NCBI GenBank assembly: GCA_044426085.1
Contig: JAWXUU010000003.1
Location: 1 to 64,000, forward strand
DNA: 64,000 nucleotides
Direction: 5' to 3'
DNA from: JAWXUU01 sp044426085
GTDB lineage: Bacteria; Bacillota; Clostridia; Christensenellales; CAMQZB01
Part shown: one piece after another, positions 42,096 to 50,844 of the stretch
Position numbering within the stretch: position 1 is the first letter of the stretch
Layout of the letters: each line of letters begins with the position of its first letter
Translations under genes and position numbers: made by a program
Notes under the pieces: model-generated
Seen by the model: only the letters and a program-made list of their open reading frames with translations
Told to the model about the DNA's origin: nothing
Database searches by the model: none

Positions 42096-43610
42096 TCAAT
42101 CGTCCTTATCCGTTTCGTTTATTCCGTGGGTGTAATCTTCGGGGTGAAGTTCGTCGTAGTGCATAAAACTGCCCTTTTTGTTTTGGTCGTTATAACGCTT
42201 ATGTTTTTCGTTATTTTTTTCCAAACGCTGTTTACCGTTTTTGATTTTTTTAAGCTTTTTAAGTTCTTCTTCCATAACGTCCAAAACATCGTTTGGATTT
42301 CTGTGCCAAGCGGGGTCGATTGGGGTGTTTTCTTCAAACACTTCAAAATAGTCCTTATCGCGCAATTTGATTTTTCTTTTCTTGACGATTTCTGTTAGAA
42401 GCGGATACATCACTATTGCAATAAGACCGCCCGAAAAGCCGTTGTTATAAAGGTTCATGCCGGCGACAGCTCCGCTTGTTTGTTGCACGAGCGATGCGTG
42501 AATAAATCCCACCGCGATGCCTGCAATAACACCAAACTGACCTGTTATTGGCGCGAGAGTTGTTCCGAAAAGCCCCGCAAGTTGAAGTGTTGGGGAATTC
42601 GGGTCAAGGTGCATGCCGTATGCCCCAAGCAAGACACCAATCATAACTGGCACCATGTTTTTTGGGTGCTTACCAAACGCACCAAAGCCGATGATTGTCA
42701 TGATACCGCCAATTGTTGGACCGTTCAAATCGCCATCGATAAGCAAGATATAAAACATGCCTATCATGCCAATAACCGCCATGTTCACAAGCACAGGCGC
42801 AAGACCGAACATTCTTAGAAAGTCACTTGGCGACCTTCCTGATTTTTTCATCATTTTTCCATAATCCGACAGCACTTGTTTTGGCGACTTACCACATAAA
42901 AACAGCCCCCAAACAAGCATTATTCCGCAAAGTGAAGTAAGCAAAATAATCCACTGGCGATTCATCGATTGGTTCCAATACATAGCTTCGGGCGGATTAT
43001 CCCCAAATGCAGTGAGCACCGGAACAATCATAAGTGCGAAAAGACCACACGCAAAGCCAACGTTATAAAGGTTTATACCGTTTTGTATTTTGTATGTATA
43101 ACCGGAAATTGGCGGGATAACAAACCCTACAATAACTCCCGCAAGTATGCCAACCGGTATGCTTGCAATGGTGCTTCCAAGTGCCATATAACTGACGAGT
43201 GGCGCTAGTGCCGTTGCGAGAAGAGAAACGGAAACGTATTTAGAAAAGCGTTCATTTTTGAATTTAGCATAAAGCCATGTGCCGAAAATTATCGGCCAAA
43301 TATTCACAAAGTTTTTCCCGAAAAGCGAAAAACCCGCCATGAGCATTGTTGTTACAATCGTCATGCCGTTGAATGGCTCTTTTGAAAAATATAGCAGTGC
43401 AACAGAAAGCATCGTCACAATGCCCGCGTTGACAAGCGCAGCACCAAGCCCCGCAATTTCAACATAGTCTGTTATCAACATGTCCTGCGATGTTATTATT
43501 GTTAAAAGTCCACTTAAAATCCCACTGAAATCATATAAAATTCCAGTGAGCGTCAAAAGTCCACCAAAAGCAAGTGTTGCTATATACAGTTTTTGATAGG
43601 TTTTTGGCAA
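42096..43610 (-). CDS. DUF1576 integral membrane protein
   Basis: A roughly 504-residue protein with about 12 hydrophobic helices in two related halves; NGINLYNVGFACGLFA (about 180) and GMNLYNNGFSGGLIA (about 390) are equivalent motifs, fitting the DUF1576 family of unknown function. The hydrophilic C-terminus (about 415-504) is lysine- and aspartate-rich. The start is set at TTG 43610 because GGAGGG lies 7 bases before it; the ATG at 43625 would contain that ribosome binding site in its own codons and has none upstream. Tight coupling to luxS hints at a link with AI-2 or homocysteine metabolism (inference). Confidence 0.75.
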   Translation of the reverse strand: MPKTYQKLYIATLAFGGLLTLTGILYDFSGILSGLLTIITSQDMLITDYVEIAGLGAALVNAGIVTMLSVALLYFSKEPFNGMTIVTTMLMAGFSLFGKNFVNIWPIIFGTWLYAKFKNERFSKYVSVSLLATALAPLVSYMALGSTIASIPVGILAGVIVGFVIPPISGYTYKIQNGINLYNVGFACGLFALMIVPVLTAFGDNPPEAMYWNQSMNRQWIILLTSLCGIMLVWGLFLCGKSPKQVLSDYGKMMKKSGRSPSDFLRMFGLAPVLVNMAVIGMIGMFYILLIDGDLNGPTIGGIMTIIGFGAFGKHPKNMVPVMIGVLLGAYGMHLDPNSPTLQLAGLFGTTLAPITGQFGVIAGIAVGFIHASLVQQTSGAVAGMNLYNNGFSGGLIAIVMYPLLTEIVKKRKIKLRDKDYFEVFEENTPIDPAWHRNPNDVLDVMEEELKKLKKIKNGKQRLEKNNEKHKRYNDQNKKGSFMHYDELHPEDYTHGINETDKDD

Positions 43611-43663
43611 AATCAATCCCTCCATTTTGGGTGTTTATTACATATTATTTCTCACAATTATAT

Positions 43664-43691
43664 ATTATATCATATTTTTGGAATTTTGCAA
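43664..43691 (-). promoter_or_regulatory. Promoter of the DUF1576-luxS operon
   Basis: On the minus strand TTGCAA (43691-43686), 16-bp spacer, TATAAT (43669-43664). Confidence 0.65.
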
Positions 43692-43777
43692 GGGGATTTT
43701 ATTTTTATTTTTGTTTAGCTTATAATGGGGAATTGGGGGCGTCCGTGGGTTGTTGGTTTTAAAAAGCGTGCTACGCG

Positions 43778-43976
43778 AATTAAAAATTAAAAATTAAAAA
43801 TTAAAAATTGTGGTAAGGCATAGGCTTCGCCCTATGCATCCAATTATTAGATAATATGAAAAGAGCGTTACTCATAACAAGTAACGCCCTTACAAAAATT
43901 TCTAACAATAGTATGCACGAGCCAAAGGCGAGTGCTTTACCACAATTTTCAATTTTTAATTTTTAATTTTTAATTA
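43778..43976. repeat. Intergenic palindromic repeat, copy 4
   Basis: AATTAAAA heptamers, ATTGTGGTAAGGCA (43807), core ATTAGATAATATGAAAA and hairpin-like GCGTTACT...AGTAACGC (43865-43887), right terminus TTTACCACAAT (43937) and TTTTTAA heptamers. Its last bases TTAATTA include or touch the stop codon of the acyl-CoA ligase gene at 43970. Confidence 0.9.
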
Positions 43977-45619
43977 GCAAAGCCTCGCTTTGCCCCGATT
44001 TCATCGGCTAGTTCGCGGAGGACGAATTTTTGGATTTTTCCGCTTCCTGTCATTGGGAATTTATCTGTTATGTGAACAAGAGTTGGAACTTTGTGACGTG
44101 CCATGTTTTCAAATACGAAGTGTTTAACATCTTCTTCAGTGATGTTTTCACCTTTCTTAGGAATGACAAACGCTGCGATTTCTTCGCCGTATTTTTCACT
44201 TTTCATGCCGACAACTTGAACGTCTTGAACGCCATCCATTGTGTAGATGAATTCTTCGATTTCTTTTGGATAGATATTTTCACCACCACGGATAATCATA
44301 TCTTTCAATCTGCCTGTTATGCGATAGTATCCATCTTCATCCACCATTGCGATATCGCCAGTGTGAAGCCAGCCGTCTTTATCGATTGCATTTTCTGTTG
44401 CTTCTGGCATGTTGAAATATCCGCGCATGATGTTGTAGCCACGGGCACAGAATTCGCCGTGTTCGTTAGGGCCAAGTTCCTCACCTGTTTCTGGGTCAAC
44501 AATCTTACATTCAACATTTGGAAGTGCTTTACCAACAGTTTCCACACGTTTTTCAAGTGAATCATATATTGTTGTTTGCGTACAAACTGGTGCAGCTTCT
44601 GTTTGACCATAAGCGATTGTGATTTGGCTCATGTTCATTTCGCTGACAACTTTTTTCATTGTGTCTACTGGGCAAGGTGAACCTGCCATGATACCTGTTC
44701 TTAGACTGCTGAAATTATATTTTTTGAAGTCGCGGTGTTCAAGCATTGCGATAAACATTGTTGGAACGCCGTGGATTGCTGTACATTTTTCATAGTGAAT
44801 AACGTGCATTGCTTTCATTGGTGTGAAATACAAAAGTGGAAGCATTGTGCAACCGTGTGTGAGAGATGCCATGATTGCAAGAACCAAACCAAAACAATGG
44901 AAGAATGGCACTTGAATGCAAAGTCTGTCTTCATGCGTGAATTTCATGCATTCGCCGATGTTATATCCGTTGTTTACGATGTTGTAGTGCGTGAGCATAA
45001 CGCCTTTTGGGAAACCTGTTGTTCCTGAAGTGTATTGCATGTTGACAACGTCTTGTGGGTCGCAAGCATCTTTTGCTTTTTGATATTCTTGATGAGAGAT
45101 TTCTCTTGCGAATTTTCTGATTTCGTTCCAAGAATACATACCTGGATACTTGTTATCAAAAGATACAACCATTTTCAAGAAAGGCAATTCTTTAAGATCA
45201 AGTCTACCTTCTTCTTGGCTTTCCATTTCTGGGCAAAGACCATATATTGTTTGTTCGCAGTCGATATCTTTAAGTCCGTCGCAGACAAAAAGACCCTTCG
45301 ATTCTGATTGGTTCATAAGATATTTGAATTCTGCTGATTTATAGCTTGTGTTTACCGTTACCAAAACCACACCAATCTTTGCTGTTGCAAGCATCAAAAC
45401 TAGCCATTGTGGATAGTTTGTTGCCCAAACCGCAACGTGGTCGCCCTTTTTATATCCCAGTGCAAGAAGTGATTTCGCAAATGTATCTACCTCGTGAGAG
45501 AGCTCAGAATAAGTCATATCGAAATCCATTTCAATATACTTTACCGCTTGATTGTGTGGATATTTAGCAACTGTGTTGTCAAACATCTGCCCTACTGTCA
45601 TATTCAATAATTCAGTCAT
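43970..45619 (-). CDS. AMP-dependent acyl-CoA synthetase/ligase
   Basis: A 549-residue ANL-superfamily enzyme that activates a carboxylic acid as acyl-AMP and transfers it to CoA. A-motifs seen: MQYTSGTTGFPKGVMLTH (P-loop, about 193-210), TIAYGQTEAAP (about 338-348), GWLHTGDIAMVDEDGYYRITGR (about 412-433) and the catalytic lysine in MTGSGKIQKFVLRE (about 525-538). The overall resemblance is to medium/long-chain fatty acid ligases (FadD/YngI type). GAGGT precedes the ATG. It is monocistronic, divergent from the YesM-type kinase gene, and ends within repeat copy 4. Confidence 0.92.
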   Translation of the reverse strand: MTELLNMTVGQMFDNTVAKYPHNQAVKYIEMDFDMTYSELSHEVDTFAKSLLALGYKKGDHVAVWATNYPQWLVLMLATAKIGVVLVTVNTSYKSAEFKYLMNQSESKGLFVCDGLKDIDCEQTIYGLCPEMESQEEGRLDLKELPFLKMVVSFDNKYPGMYSWNEIRKFAREISHQEYQKAKDACDPQDVVNMQYTSGTTGFPKGVMLTHYNIVNNGYNIGECMKFTHEDRLCIQVPFFHCFGLVLAIMASLTHGCTMLPLLYFTPMKAMHVIHYEKCTAIHGVPTMFIAMLEHRDFKKYNFSSLRTGIMAGSPCPVDTMKKVVSEMNMSQITIAYGQTEAAPVCTQTTIYDSLEKRVETVGKALPNVECKIVDPETGEELGPNEHGEFCARGYNIMRGYFNMPEATENAIDKDGWLHTGDIAMVDEDGYYRITGRLKDMIIRGGENIYPKEIEEFIYTMDGVQDVQVVGMKSEKYGEEIAAFVIPKKGENITEEDVKHFVFENMARHKVPTLVHITDKFPMTGSGKIQKFVLRELADEIGAKRGFAN

Positions 45620-45684
45620 ATTTGGTTACCTCTTCTTTGTATTTTTTACAACTTTTTATGCCTTTTTTCGTGTAATTGCATAGT

Positions 45685-45713
45685 AGATTACATCAAAAGA
45701 CTTTTTTTGTCAA
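45685..45713 (-). promoter_or_regulatory. Promoter of the acyl-CoA ligase gene
   Basis: On the minus strand TTGACA (45713-45708), 17-bp spacer, TAATCT (45690-45685), 66 bp upstream of the start codon. Confidence 0.65.
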
Positions 45714-45891
45714 TTCTTTTTCTACCCCATAAAAAATTAGACAGCTGTTGATTTTATTGCGTTTTATTATATTGATTTATATATTGATTTATATATTGTT
45801 TAAAATTCTTATAAAAAATATCAAAATGGTATATACTTTTCTTAAAAAATATGATAAAATTAATGAGTATACTTTATCAAGGGGGAAAATC

Positions 45892-47754
45892 ATGCATAAA
45901 CGTTTCACACTTTCATCGCGCAACAAATTTATGGTGCTTTTTGTGCTGTTGATTTTGCTTCCACTTATCATTTTGAATGCCTTTGTTTTGGTGATTCAAT
46001 TCGAACAGAACACTTCACAATATACAACCGAGCAAAAATATGAGTTTTATAAAATCCCACAGGATATTTCTGACGAGTTTGAACTTGCCTTTTCATACGC
46101 AACCACTCTTTCGCAAGACTACGATATGTATGTTTTTCTAAACAAAAAATATTCTTCATATCAAGAATACTACACTAACTACGAAGGGTACGACGTGGCA
46201 AAGCTTTTTTCCATGTCCACTGTTGACAATCAAAACATATCCGACCCGATTTTATACACGACAAACACTTCGATATACGAAACACAAATAACGCAAATAA
46301 TCGATGAAGAGCTTGCAACCGAAAAATGGTATCAAGCGTTTGACATTGAATACACAAGCGCCCAACTATATTTTGATGCCGACACGAGATATGCATATAT
46401 CACTTGTCCGCTTATGTCTTTTGGCACGAGCGACTATCTTCAATTTGTTATGTTGAGAGTTGATTTGGATTACATTTCCGATTCTCTTGACGCAATTGGA
46501 ACGCCGTGTTCTGCAATGCTGTTTGACGACAGCAACAGTTTGCTTTACACATGGGTGGAAGGTTACGATTCAATTCAGCCCGCACTTTTTTATTCCACTA
46601 TCGAATCTGATGGCGCGACGGATGATATCGCACTTGTTTATCGTGAAAACATTGATTCCTACGGCAATTTGAAACTTGTTGTTGCGATAGAAAACAAAAA
46701 CTTTTATTCGCTTGAAACAATTCTTCCAACTGTGTTCACCCTTCTTTTGACACTGCTTGCTTCATTCCTGTTCATGAAAAATATTCAACGCGAATATATC
46801 GACAGAATTGAATCACTTGTTGAAAGCTTGAACGTAGACGAACTTATCGCGGGAAGAAAGCAAAGCGCCGACAATCAACTAACATTTGTTGAACAGACAA
46901 TCGGGGATATGTCGGGAAGGATTCGCGACCTACTGAAAAAATCATTCGACCTTGAAATGGAAAAAAACCAAGCGGAAATTCGCAGAAAGCAATCGGAGCT
47001 TAATTCACTGCTCTCGCAAATCAATCCGCATTATCTTTTCAATGTTTTGAACGCGATAAGATTGAAATCGCTTATCAAAGGCGAAAAGGAAACTGCAAAA
47101 ATCATTCTTTACGTTTCAAAGATTATGCGCGGAAGCATCACTTGGAACCAAGATGTTATAACACTTAAAGAAGAAATCAACTTTATATTTGAATATCTCG
47201 CAATCGAAAAATACCGCTTTGAAGACAAAATCGAATATTCAATCTTCTCTGACGATGAATCACTTGAATGCGATATTCCAAAGATGTGCTTGCAACCGTT
47301 TATTGAAAACGCATGCGTTCACGGCATTCAAAACGTGCTTGACACCGGCAAGATTGAAATTTCAACAAAGGTTATTGATAACAAACTTCACATCACAATC
47401 GGAAACCCCGTTTCTTCTTTCAGCGCAGAAACAAAAATGCAAATCTTGAATTATGCAAAGGGCAACTTCGAAATAGACACCAAGAGCGTTGGTCTTAAAA
47501 ACACTTTCGGCAGATTGCGTTTTTATTACGACGACGTTCAGTTTGATATCGACACTTCCGTTCCTGATTACGTGACAATGACTTTGATTCTCGCAACAAA
47601 AGTGGACAGAACCGCAAAGTCTAGCTTATCTGGCGCAGAAGACAATCAAAACACAGCAAGCGGAGAAATCAAAACCGAAACACCACAGCAAATAAACAAC
47701 ACTGCAAACAACAGCGAAAACCAAGCTGGCAATAAAGGAGAGCAACATGAGTAA
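45892..47754 (+). CDS. YesM/LytS-type sensor histidine kinase
   Basis: A 620-residue membrane sensor. Transmembrane helices at about 13-36 and 280-302 enclose an extracellular sensing domain of about 240 residues. The cytoplasmic part has a linker/HAMP-like helix, a coiled coil (about 365-390), the His_kinase motif LLSQINPHYLFNVLNAIRLK (phospho-accepting H about 384) and an HATPase domain with QPFIENACVHGIQN (N-box) and a short GLKNTFGRL G-box. The last 50 residues are low-complexity and hydrophilic. The ATG at 45892 has GGGGGA upstream; a longer frame to 45748 lacks one. It overlaps the response regulator gene by 8 bp. Confidence 0.93.
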   Translation: MHKRFTLSSRNKFMVLFVLLILLPLIILNAFVLVIQFEQNTSQYTTEQKYEFYKIPQDISDEFELAFSYATTLSQDYDMYVFLNKKYSSYQEYYTNYEGYDVAKLFSMSTVDNQNISDPILYTTNTSIYETQITQIIDEELATEKWYQAFDIEYTSAQLYFDADTRYAYITCPLMSFGTSDYLQFVMLRVDLDYISDSLDAIGTPCSAMLFDDSNSLLYTWVEGYDSIQPALFYSTIESDGATDDIALVYRENIDSYGNLKLVVAIENKNFYSLETILPTVFTLLLTLLASFLFMKNIQREYIDRIESLVESLNVDELIAGRKQSADNQLTFVEQTIGDMSGRIRDLLKKSFDLEMEKNQAEIRRKQSELNSLLSQINPHYLFNVLNAIRLKSLIKGEKETAKIILYVSKIMRGSITWNQDVITLKEEINFIFEYLAIEKYRFEDKIEYSIFSDDESLECDIPKMCLQPFIENACVHGIQNVLDTGKIEISTKVIDNKLHITIGNPVSSFSAETKMQILNYAKGNFEIDTKSVGLKNTFGRLRFYYDDVQFDIDTSVPDYVTMTLILATKVDRTAKSSLSGAEDNQNTASGEIKTETPQQINNTANNSENQAGNKGEQHE

Positions 47755-49300
47755 AATACTACTTGTCGACGATGAAGCCAATGCCCTTAATGGACTCAAG
47801 GTTCTGATTGATTTTGAAAAATACGATATAGACACAATCTTCACCGCAAAAAATGCTTTCGACGCACTTGCCATCATTGAAGAAAGTCGCCCAGAATACA
47901 TCATCACCGACATTTCTATGCCACAGATGACAGGGCTTCAAATGATAACTGAAATCAAGAAAGTTGCTAAATACACTCCTAAAATCATTGTGCTATCAGG
48001 ATTTTCAACTTTCCAATACGCAAAGGAAGCGCTCGCACTTGGTGTGAGAGCCTACCTTTTGAAACCTTGCGACGAAGACGAACTTGACGATATCCTGACT
48101 AAGCTTCATGCCGAACCCGACGAAGACAAAGAAGAAACTGCAAGCGCCGTTGCTGAATCGTTCATGCTGAAAATCTTGAATGGCGAAAACGCACAAAAAG
48201 CATACCTTGCAATTGAATCTTTCATGGAATATAAACCGGGTGAATCGCTTTGCATATTCCCTTGCAAAGTGGCGTTCAAAAACAGCAAGGAAGTTGACCT
48301 TACCGAAGAAGAAATTGAAAACAGCAACGCTAAATTTGTTGAAATCATGACTAAGATGCTGACAGCGGAAGGCAAAGTTGCCGCGTTTTCATTAAGTTCT
48401 TCAGAAATTTTGTTCGTTCTTCACGCGCAAATCATTTCAACAGAATCACTTTCGCAAAAAATCAAGAACACACAAGATCTTGCATTTTCAGGTCACGGCA
48501 TAATATCTTCTGCAATTTTGAGCGATTCTTTTATCAGAATAGACGAAATCGCAAAGGTGTTTGGCGAATGCAAAAATTCTTTGCTACACACAAGTGGACT
48601 CACAAAACCACAGCTTTCTATGCTCGCTGATGAAACTATTTCTTCCGACGAATTCAAGACGATATACAACCTATTTAATGAACTTTCTGCAAACTTTGAA
48701 ACAATATACCAAGATGAACTCACCGAGAAAATCGATACCATTTTCGCAATGGCTAAGCAGATTGATATGCCCGTCGCATACTTCTGGTCGATTTATAACG
48801 CGTTTATTATCAACATCACAAGATACGTTGCAGAGCTTGATAGAGACGTAGATAAAATAATCGATAAGCTTGCCGACATCAAAAGCAAACAATCACAAAC
48901 GTTGCTTCAAGAAAATTCTCCGCTGAAAGATTTGGTTATCGAATTATACACAGAAATGAACACACACAAAATCCACCAACAAAACGAAGTGTTCCACAAC
49001 ATCATCACATACGTGACAAATAACTACAGCGAAAACTTGACGCTCAAGTCACTTTCAACAAAATTCTACGTGAACCCAATCTACCTTGGCAGATTGTTCA
49101 AGAAAAACACAGGCACACTTTTCAATGAATACCTAACAAATATCAGAATTGAAAAATCGAAAGTCCTACTTTTGAAAACAAATAAAAAAATCTACGAAAT
49201 AGCAGACGAAATCGGATTCAACGACCCAAACTATTTCATAGCAAAATTCCTAAAAGCCGAAGGAACAACACCATCGCAATACAGGAAAAAACAGGTGTAA
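47747..49300 (+). CDS. YesN-type response regulator with AraC DNA-binding domain
   Basis: A 517-residue regulator. The receiver domain (1-120) has the acidic pair in LVDDEAN, the phospho-accepting aspartate in IITDISMPQMTG (about D55) and the lysine in YLLKPCDEDEL (about K105). A long central region (about 130-405) is unassigned and helical. The C-terminal AraC-type double helix-turn-helix (about 415-517) includes LTLKSLSTKFYVNPIYLGRLFK and IYEIADEIGFNDPNYFIAKF. It is the partner of the overlapping histidine kinase. YesN regulators often control sugar-uptake or polysaccharide genes; none is adjacent here. Confidence 0.93.
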   Translation: MSKILLVDDEANALNGLKVLIDFEKYDIDTIFTAKNAFDALAIIEESRPEYIITDISMPQMTGLQMITEIKKVAKYTPKIIVLSGFSTFQYAKEALALGVRAYLLKPCDEDELDDILTKLHAEPDEDKEETASAVAESFMLKILNGENAQKAYLAIESFMEYKPGESLCIFPCKVAFKNSKEVDLTEEEIENSNAKFVEIMTKMLTAEGKVAAFSLSSSEILFVLHAQIISTESLSQKIKNTQDLAFSGHGIISSAILSDSFIRIDEIAKVFGECKNSLLHTSGLTKPQLSMLADETISSDEFKTIYNLFNELSANFETIYQDELTEKIDTIFAMAKQIDMPVAYFWSIYNAFIINITRYVAELDRDVDKIIDKLADIKSKQSQTLLQENSPLKDLVIELYTEMNTHKIHQQNEVFHNIITYVTNNYSENLTLKSLSTKFYVNPIYLGRLFKKNTGTLFNEYLTNIRIEKSKVLLLKTNKKIYEIADEIGFNDPNYFIAKFLKAEGTTPSQYRKKQV

Positions 49301-49323
49301 AAAAGGGGCTTTGCCCCTTTTTT
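49300..49323 (+). terminator. Terminator of the two-component operon
   Basis: AAAAAGGGGC and GCCCCTTTTT pair perfectly around TTT, starting at the stop codon of the response regulator gene; poly-T follows. Confidence 0.9.
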
Positions 49324-49326
49324 ACA

Positions 49327-49552
49327 AATTAAAAACAGGCTTCGCTCTGCGAGCTCGATAAAAATTCAAAATTAAAAATTGTGGTATGGCACGGGAGCAA
49401 AGCTCCCTGTGCAATCAATATTAGATAATGCAAAAGGAGCGTTACTTTCAACAAGTAACGCTCCTTTTATTAATTTCAAATAATCGAATGCACAAGCGAA
49501 GCGAGTGCCATACCACAATTTTTAATTTTTAATTTTGAATTTTTAATTTAAA
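49327..49552. repeat. Intergenic palindromic repeat, copy 5
   Basis: Left flank with nested cassette (49333-49365), ATTGTGGTATGGCA (49378), core ATTAGATAATGCAAAAG and hairpin GCGTTACTTTCAACAAGTAACGC, right terminus ATACCACAAT (49510) and TTTTTAA heptamers. Between convergent genes. Confidence 0.9.
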
Positions 49553-49574
49553 TTTATTTTCTCCGAAAATAAAT

Positions 49575-50105
49575 TTACATTTGTTTCCCAGCCGCGTAAG
49601 CTTCGTGGTTCATTGGGATAAGTTTTGGTTTTGATTCGAAAAGGTGGTCTAGGCCTTTGAGCATGTTTTCATCAGTGAGCACTGAGCAATGTTTTTGGAT
49701 AACGCCAAGCATGATAGTGTTTGAAATTTTTGCGTTGCCAAGTTCGATTGCTTTTGAAAGAACAGGGGCATAGATAACGTTGACGTCTTCTCTTTCCACT
49801 TTTGCGTCGCAAACATCGCTGTTCACGAATATGTATCCGCCAGTTTTCACTGAATCGACGAATTTTGCAAGGCTTGGTTTGTTCATAACAACCAAGATAT
49901 CAGCAGTTGCGATAAGCGGTGAAGCGACAGTGGTATCAGAAACAACAACGTGACAGTTTGCAGTTCCACCACGCATTTCTGGGCCGTATGAAGGAAGGAA
50001 AGTTGCTTCCTTGTTTTCATCCATAGCGCCATATGCGAATGAAATTCCCATCGAAAGAACACCTTGACCGCCAAATCCGGCGAAAATCATTTTGTTAGTT
50101 GCCAT
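49575..50105 (-). CDS. 2-oxoacid:ferredoxin oxidoreductase gamma subunit
   Basis: A 176-residue gamma subunit of the 2-oxoacid:ferredoxin oxidoreductase family. FAGFGGQGVLSMG (about residues 8-20) and PSYGPEMRGGTANCHVVVSD (about 38-57) are family signatures that join the complex and contact CoA. Together with the alpha, beta and ferredoxin-like subunits it oxidatively decarboxylates a 2-oxoacid to its acyl-CoA, reducing ferredoxin. GGAGG precedes the ATG; it starts 1 bp after the beta subunit gene ends. Confidence 0.93.
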   Translation of the reverse strand: MATNKMIFAGFGGQGVLSMGISFAYGAMDENKEATFLPSYGPEMRGGTANCHVVVSDTTVASPLIATADILVVMNKPSLAKFVDSVKTGGYIFVNSDVCDAKVEREDVNVIYAPVLSKAIELGNAKISNTIMLGVIQKHCSVLTDENMLKGLDHLFESKPKLIPMNHEAYAAGKQM

Positions 50106-50106
50106 A

Positions 50107-50844
50107 TTATTTTACCTCCTTATAAACGCCAAGAGGATAAACTGGGATAACGTCTGATTTGATGAAGTTTAGTGCATCAACAGGAGTTTTTCTCCAGTTT
50201 GTTGGGCATGAAACCAAAACTTCCACAAGAGAGAAGCCCTTGCCTTGAATTTGGTTTTCGAACGCTTTTTTGATAGCTTTTTTAGCTTTCAAAACGTTTG
50301 GGAAATCGTGTGTTGAAACGCGTTCGATATAGCATGGTCCTTCAAGTTGAGCAAGCATTTCAGAAACGTGGATTGGATAGCCTTGAAGTGCAACATTTCT
50401 TCCGCTTTGTGAAGTTGTTGAAACTTGACCTTCCAATGTTGTTGGCGCCATTTGTCCGCCAGTCATGCCATAAATTGAGTTGTTGATGAAAATGATTGTG
50501 ATATTTTCTCCCCTTGCAGCAGCATGAACAGTTTCCGCCATACCAATACTTGCAAGGTCACCATCACCTTGATATGTGAACACAACCTTATCAGGAAGCA
50601 CACGTTTAATACCAGTTGCAACAGCAGGTGCTCTGCCGTGGGCAGCTTCTTGCATGTCGCAATTGAAATAATCATAAGCAAAAACGGCGCAACCAACTGG
50701 TGCAACACCGATTGTTTTTTCACCCACTCCAAGTTCTTCAAGTGATTCTGCAACCAACTTGTGCACAACACCGTGTGTGCAACCTGGGCAATAGTGGAAT
50801 GGTTTATCTGTCAGCATAGCTGATTTTTTATATGTCTTAGCCAT
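50107..50844 (-). CDS. 2-oxoacid:ferredoxin oxidoreductase beta subunit (TPP-binding)
   Basis: A 245-residue TPP-binding subunit. HYCPGCTHGVVHKL (about 16-29) has the CPGC iron-sulfur/TPP contact motif. VFTYQGDGDLASIGMAETVH (about 84-103) is the GDGD...  thiamine-diphosphate/Mg site, with NITIIFINNSIYGMTGGQ (about 110-127) following. The reaction and complex are as for the gamma subunit. The start at 50844 has GGAGGG upstream and overlaps the alpha subunit gene by 8 bp; a longer frame to 50868 lacks a ribosome binding site. Confidence 0.93.
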   Translation of the reverse strand: MAKTYKKSAMLTDKPFHYCPGCTHGVVHKLVAESLEELGVGEKTIGVAPVGCAVFAYDYFNCDMQEAAHGRAPAVATGIKRVLPDKVVFTYQGDGDLASIGMAETVHAAARGENITIIFINNSIYGMTGGQMAPTTLEGQVSTTSQSGRNVALQGYPIHVSEMLAQLEGPCYIERVSTHDFPNVLKAKKAIKKAFENQIQGKGFSLVEVLVSCPTNWRKTPVDALNFIKSDVIPVYPLGVYKEVK

